Part shown: one piece after another, positions 13,761 through 13,791 of the stretch
Position numbering within the stretch: the first letter of the stretch is position 1
Layout: the number at the start of each line of letters is the position of its first letter
Assembly: GCA_031255615.1 (NCBI GenBank)
Contig: JAIRSD010000253.1
Location: 1-13,791 of the forward strand
Direction: 5' to 3'
Length of the DNA stretch: 13,791 nucleotides
Origin: Treponema sp.
GTDB taxonomy: Bacteria > Spirochaetota > Spirochaetia > Treponematales > Breznakiellaceae
Translations under genes and position numbers: made by a program
The notes under the pieces: model-generated
What the model was told of the DNA's origin: nothing
Databases searched by the model: none
What the model saw: only the letters and a program-made list of their open reading frames with translations

Positions 13761-13780
13761 AAACCCCCCGGGTTTGTTTT
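13761..13780 (+). terminator. Weak terminator-like hairpin at the window edge
   Basis: AAACCC (13761-13766), loop CCC and GGGTTT (13770-13775) are followed by GTTTT. The stem is short. It is the only T-tailed hairpin after the M23 gene, about 300 bp past its stop, so it is at best a distal terminator. Confidence 0.3.
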
Positions 13781-13791
13781 ATGCGGGATAC

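Overview
The window reads as chromosomal DNA of a GC-rich, Gram-negative-type bacterium, most likely a spirochaete of the Treponema / termite-gut Treponema group. This placement is an inference. It rests on the style of the secreted solute-binding protein (mature end beginning GGRRDSGS), on the large DUF115/MptE-like flagellin-modification type protein common in spirochaetes, and on the abundant intergenic palindromes. No rRNA, tRNA or marker gene in the window settles it.

Layout. (1) Positions 1-4436, plus strand: a carbohydrate import locus. It holds a solute-binding protein behind a near-consensus sigma70 promoter, a 417-bp gap, two MalF/MalG-type permeases and a small cytoplasmic CBM9-like protein. 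No ATPase is present, so a shared MsmX/UgpC-type ATPase encoded elsewhere is expected. The gap contains three successive strong hairpins, one of them a terminator, and a tandem 16-bp box resembling LacI-family operators. Binding-protein and permease expression are therefore probably uncoupled. (2) 4437-5009: a gene-free convergent region with a possibly folded stretch, a palindrome-bounded element and a second copy of a hairpin repeat also found after the binding-protein gene. (3) 5010-6182, minus: a Gfo/Idh/MocA NAD(P)-dependent oxidoreductase, plausibly acting on the imported sugar or a derivative. (4) 6183-6708: a gene-free region with a plus-strand terminator behind a 9-codon ORF, then a roughly 287-bp hairpin-rich element bounded by 15-bp inverted repeats that ends one base from the next gene's stop codon. 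(5) 6709-12102, minus: a lipoprotein polysaccharide deacetylase and, upstream of it, a tightly coupled set read lepB (signal peptidase I) -> ftsI-like PBP with PASTA -> DUF115/Maf-like protein. (6) 12152-13465, plus: a divergent membrane-anchored LysM-LysM-M23 endopeptidase. (7) 13466-13791: a gene-free tail with tandem 16-bp palindromic units, several near-perfect hairpins and long C runs.

Functionally the left half is sugar uptake and oxidation. The right half is envelope biogenesis: secretion processing, septal peptidoglycan synthesis, surface or flagellar glycosylation, polysaccharide deacetylation and peptidoglycan hydrolysis. lepB and the M23 gene share a 49-bp divergent region with overlapping -10 elements, which could co-regulate wall synthesis and hydrolysis. 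No defence system, CRISPR array, transposase or phage gene was seen. The least ordinary material is intergenic: the hairpin arrays, the dispersed repeat with a compensatory base-pair change, and the G/C homopolymer tracts inside the DUF115 gene.
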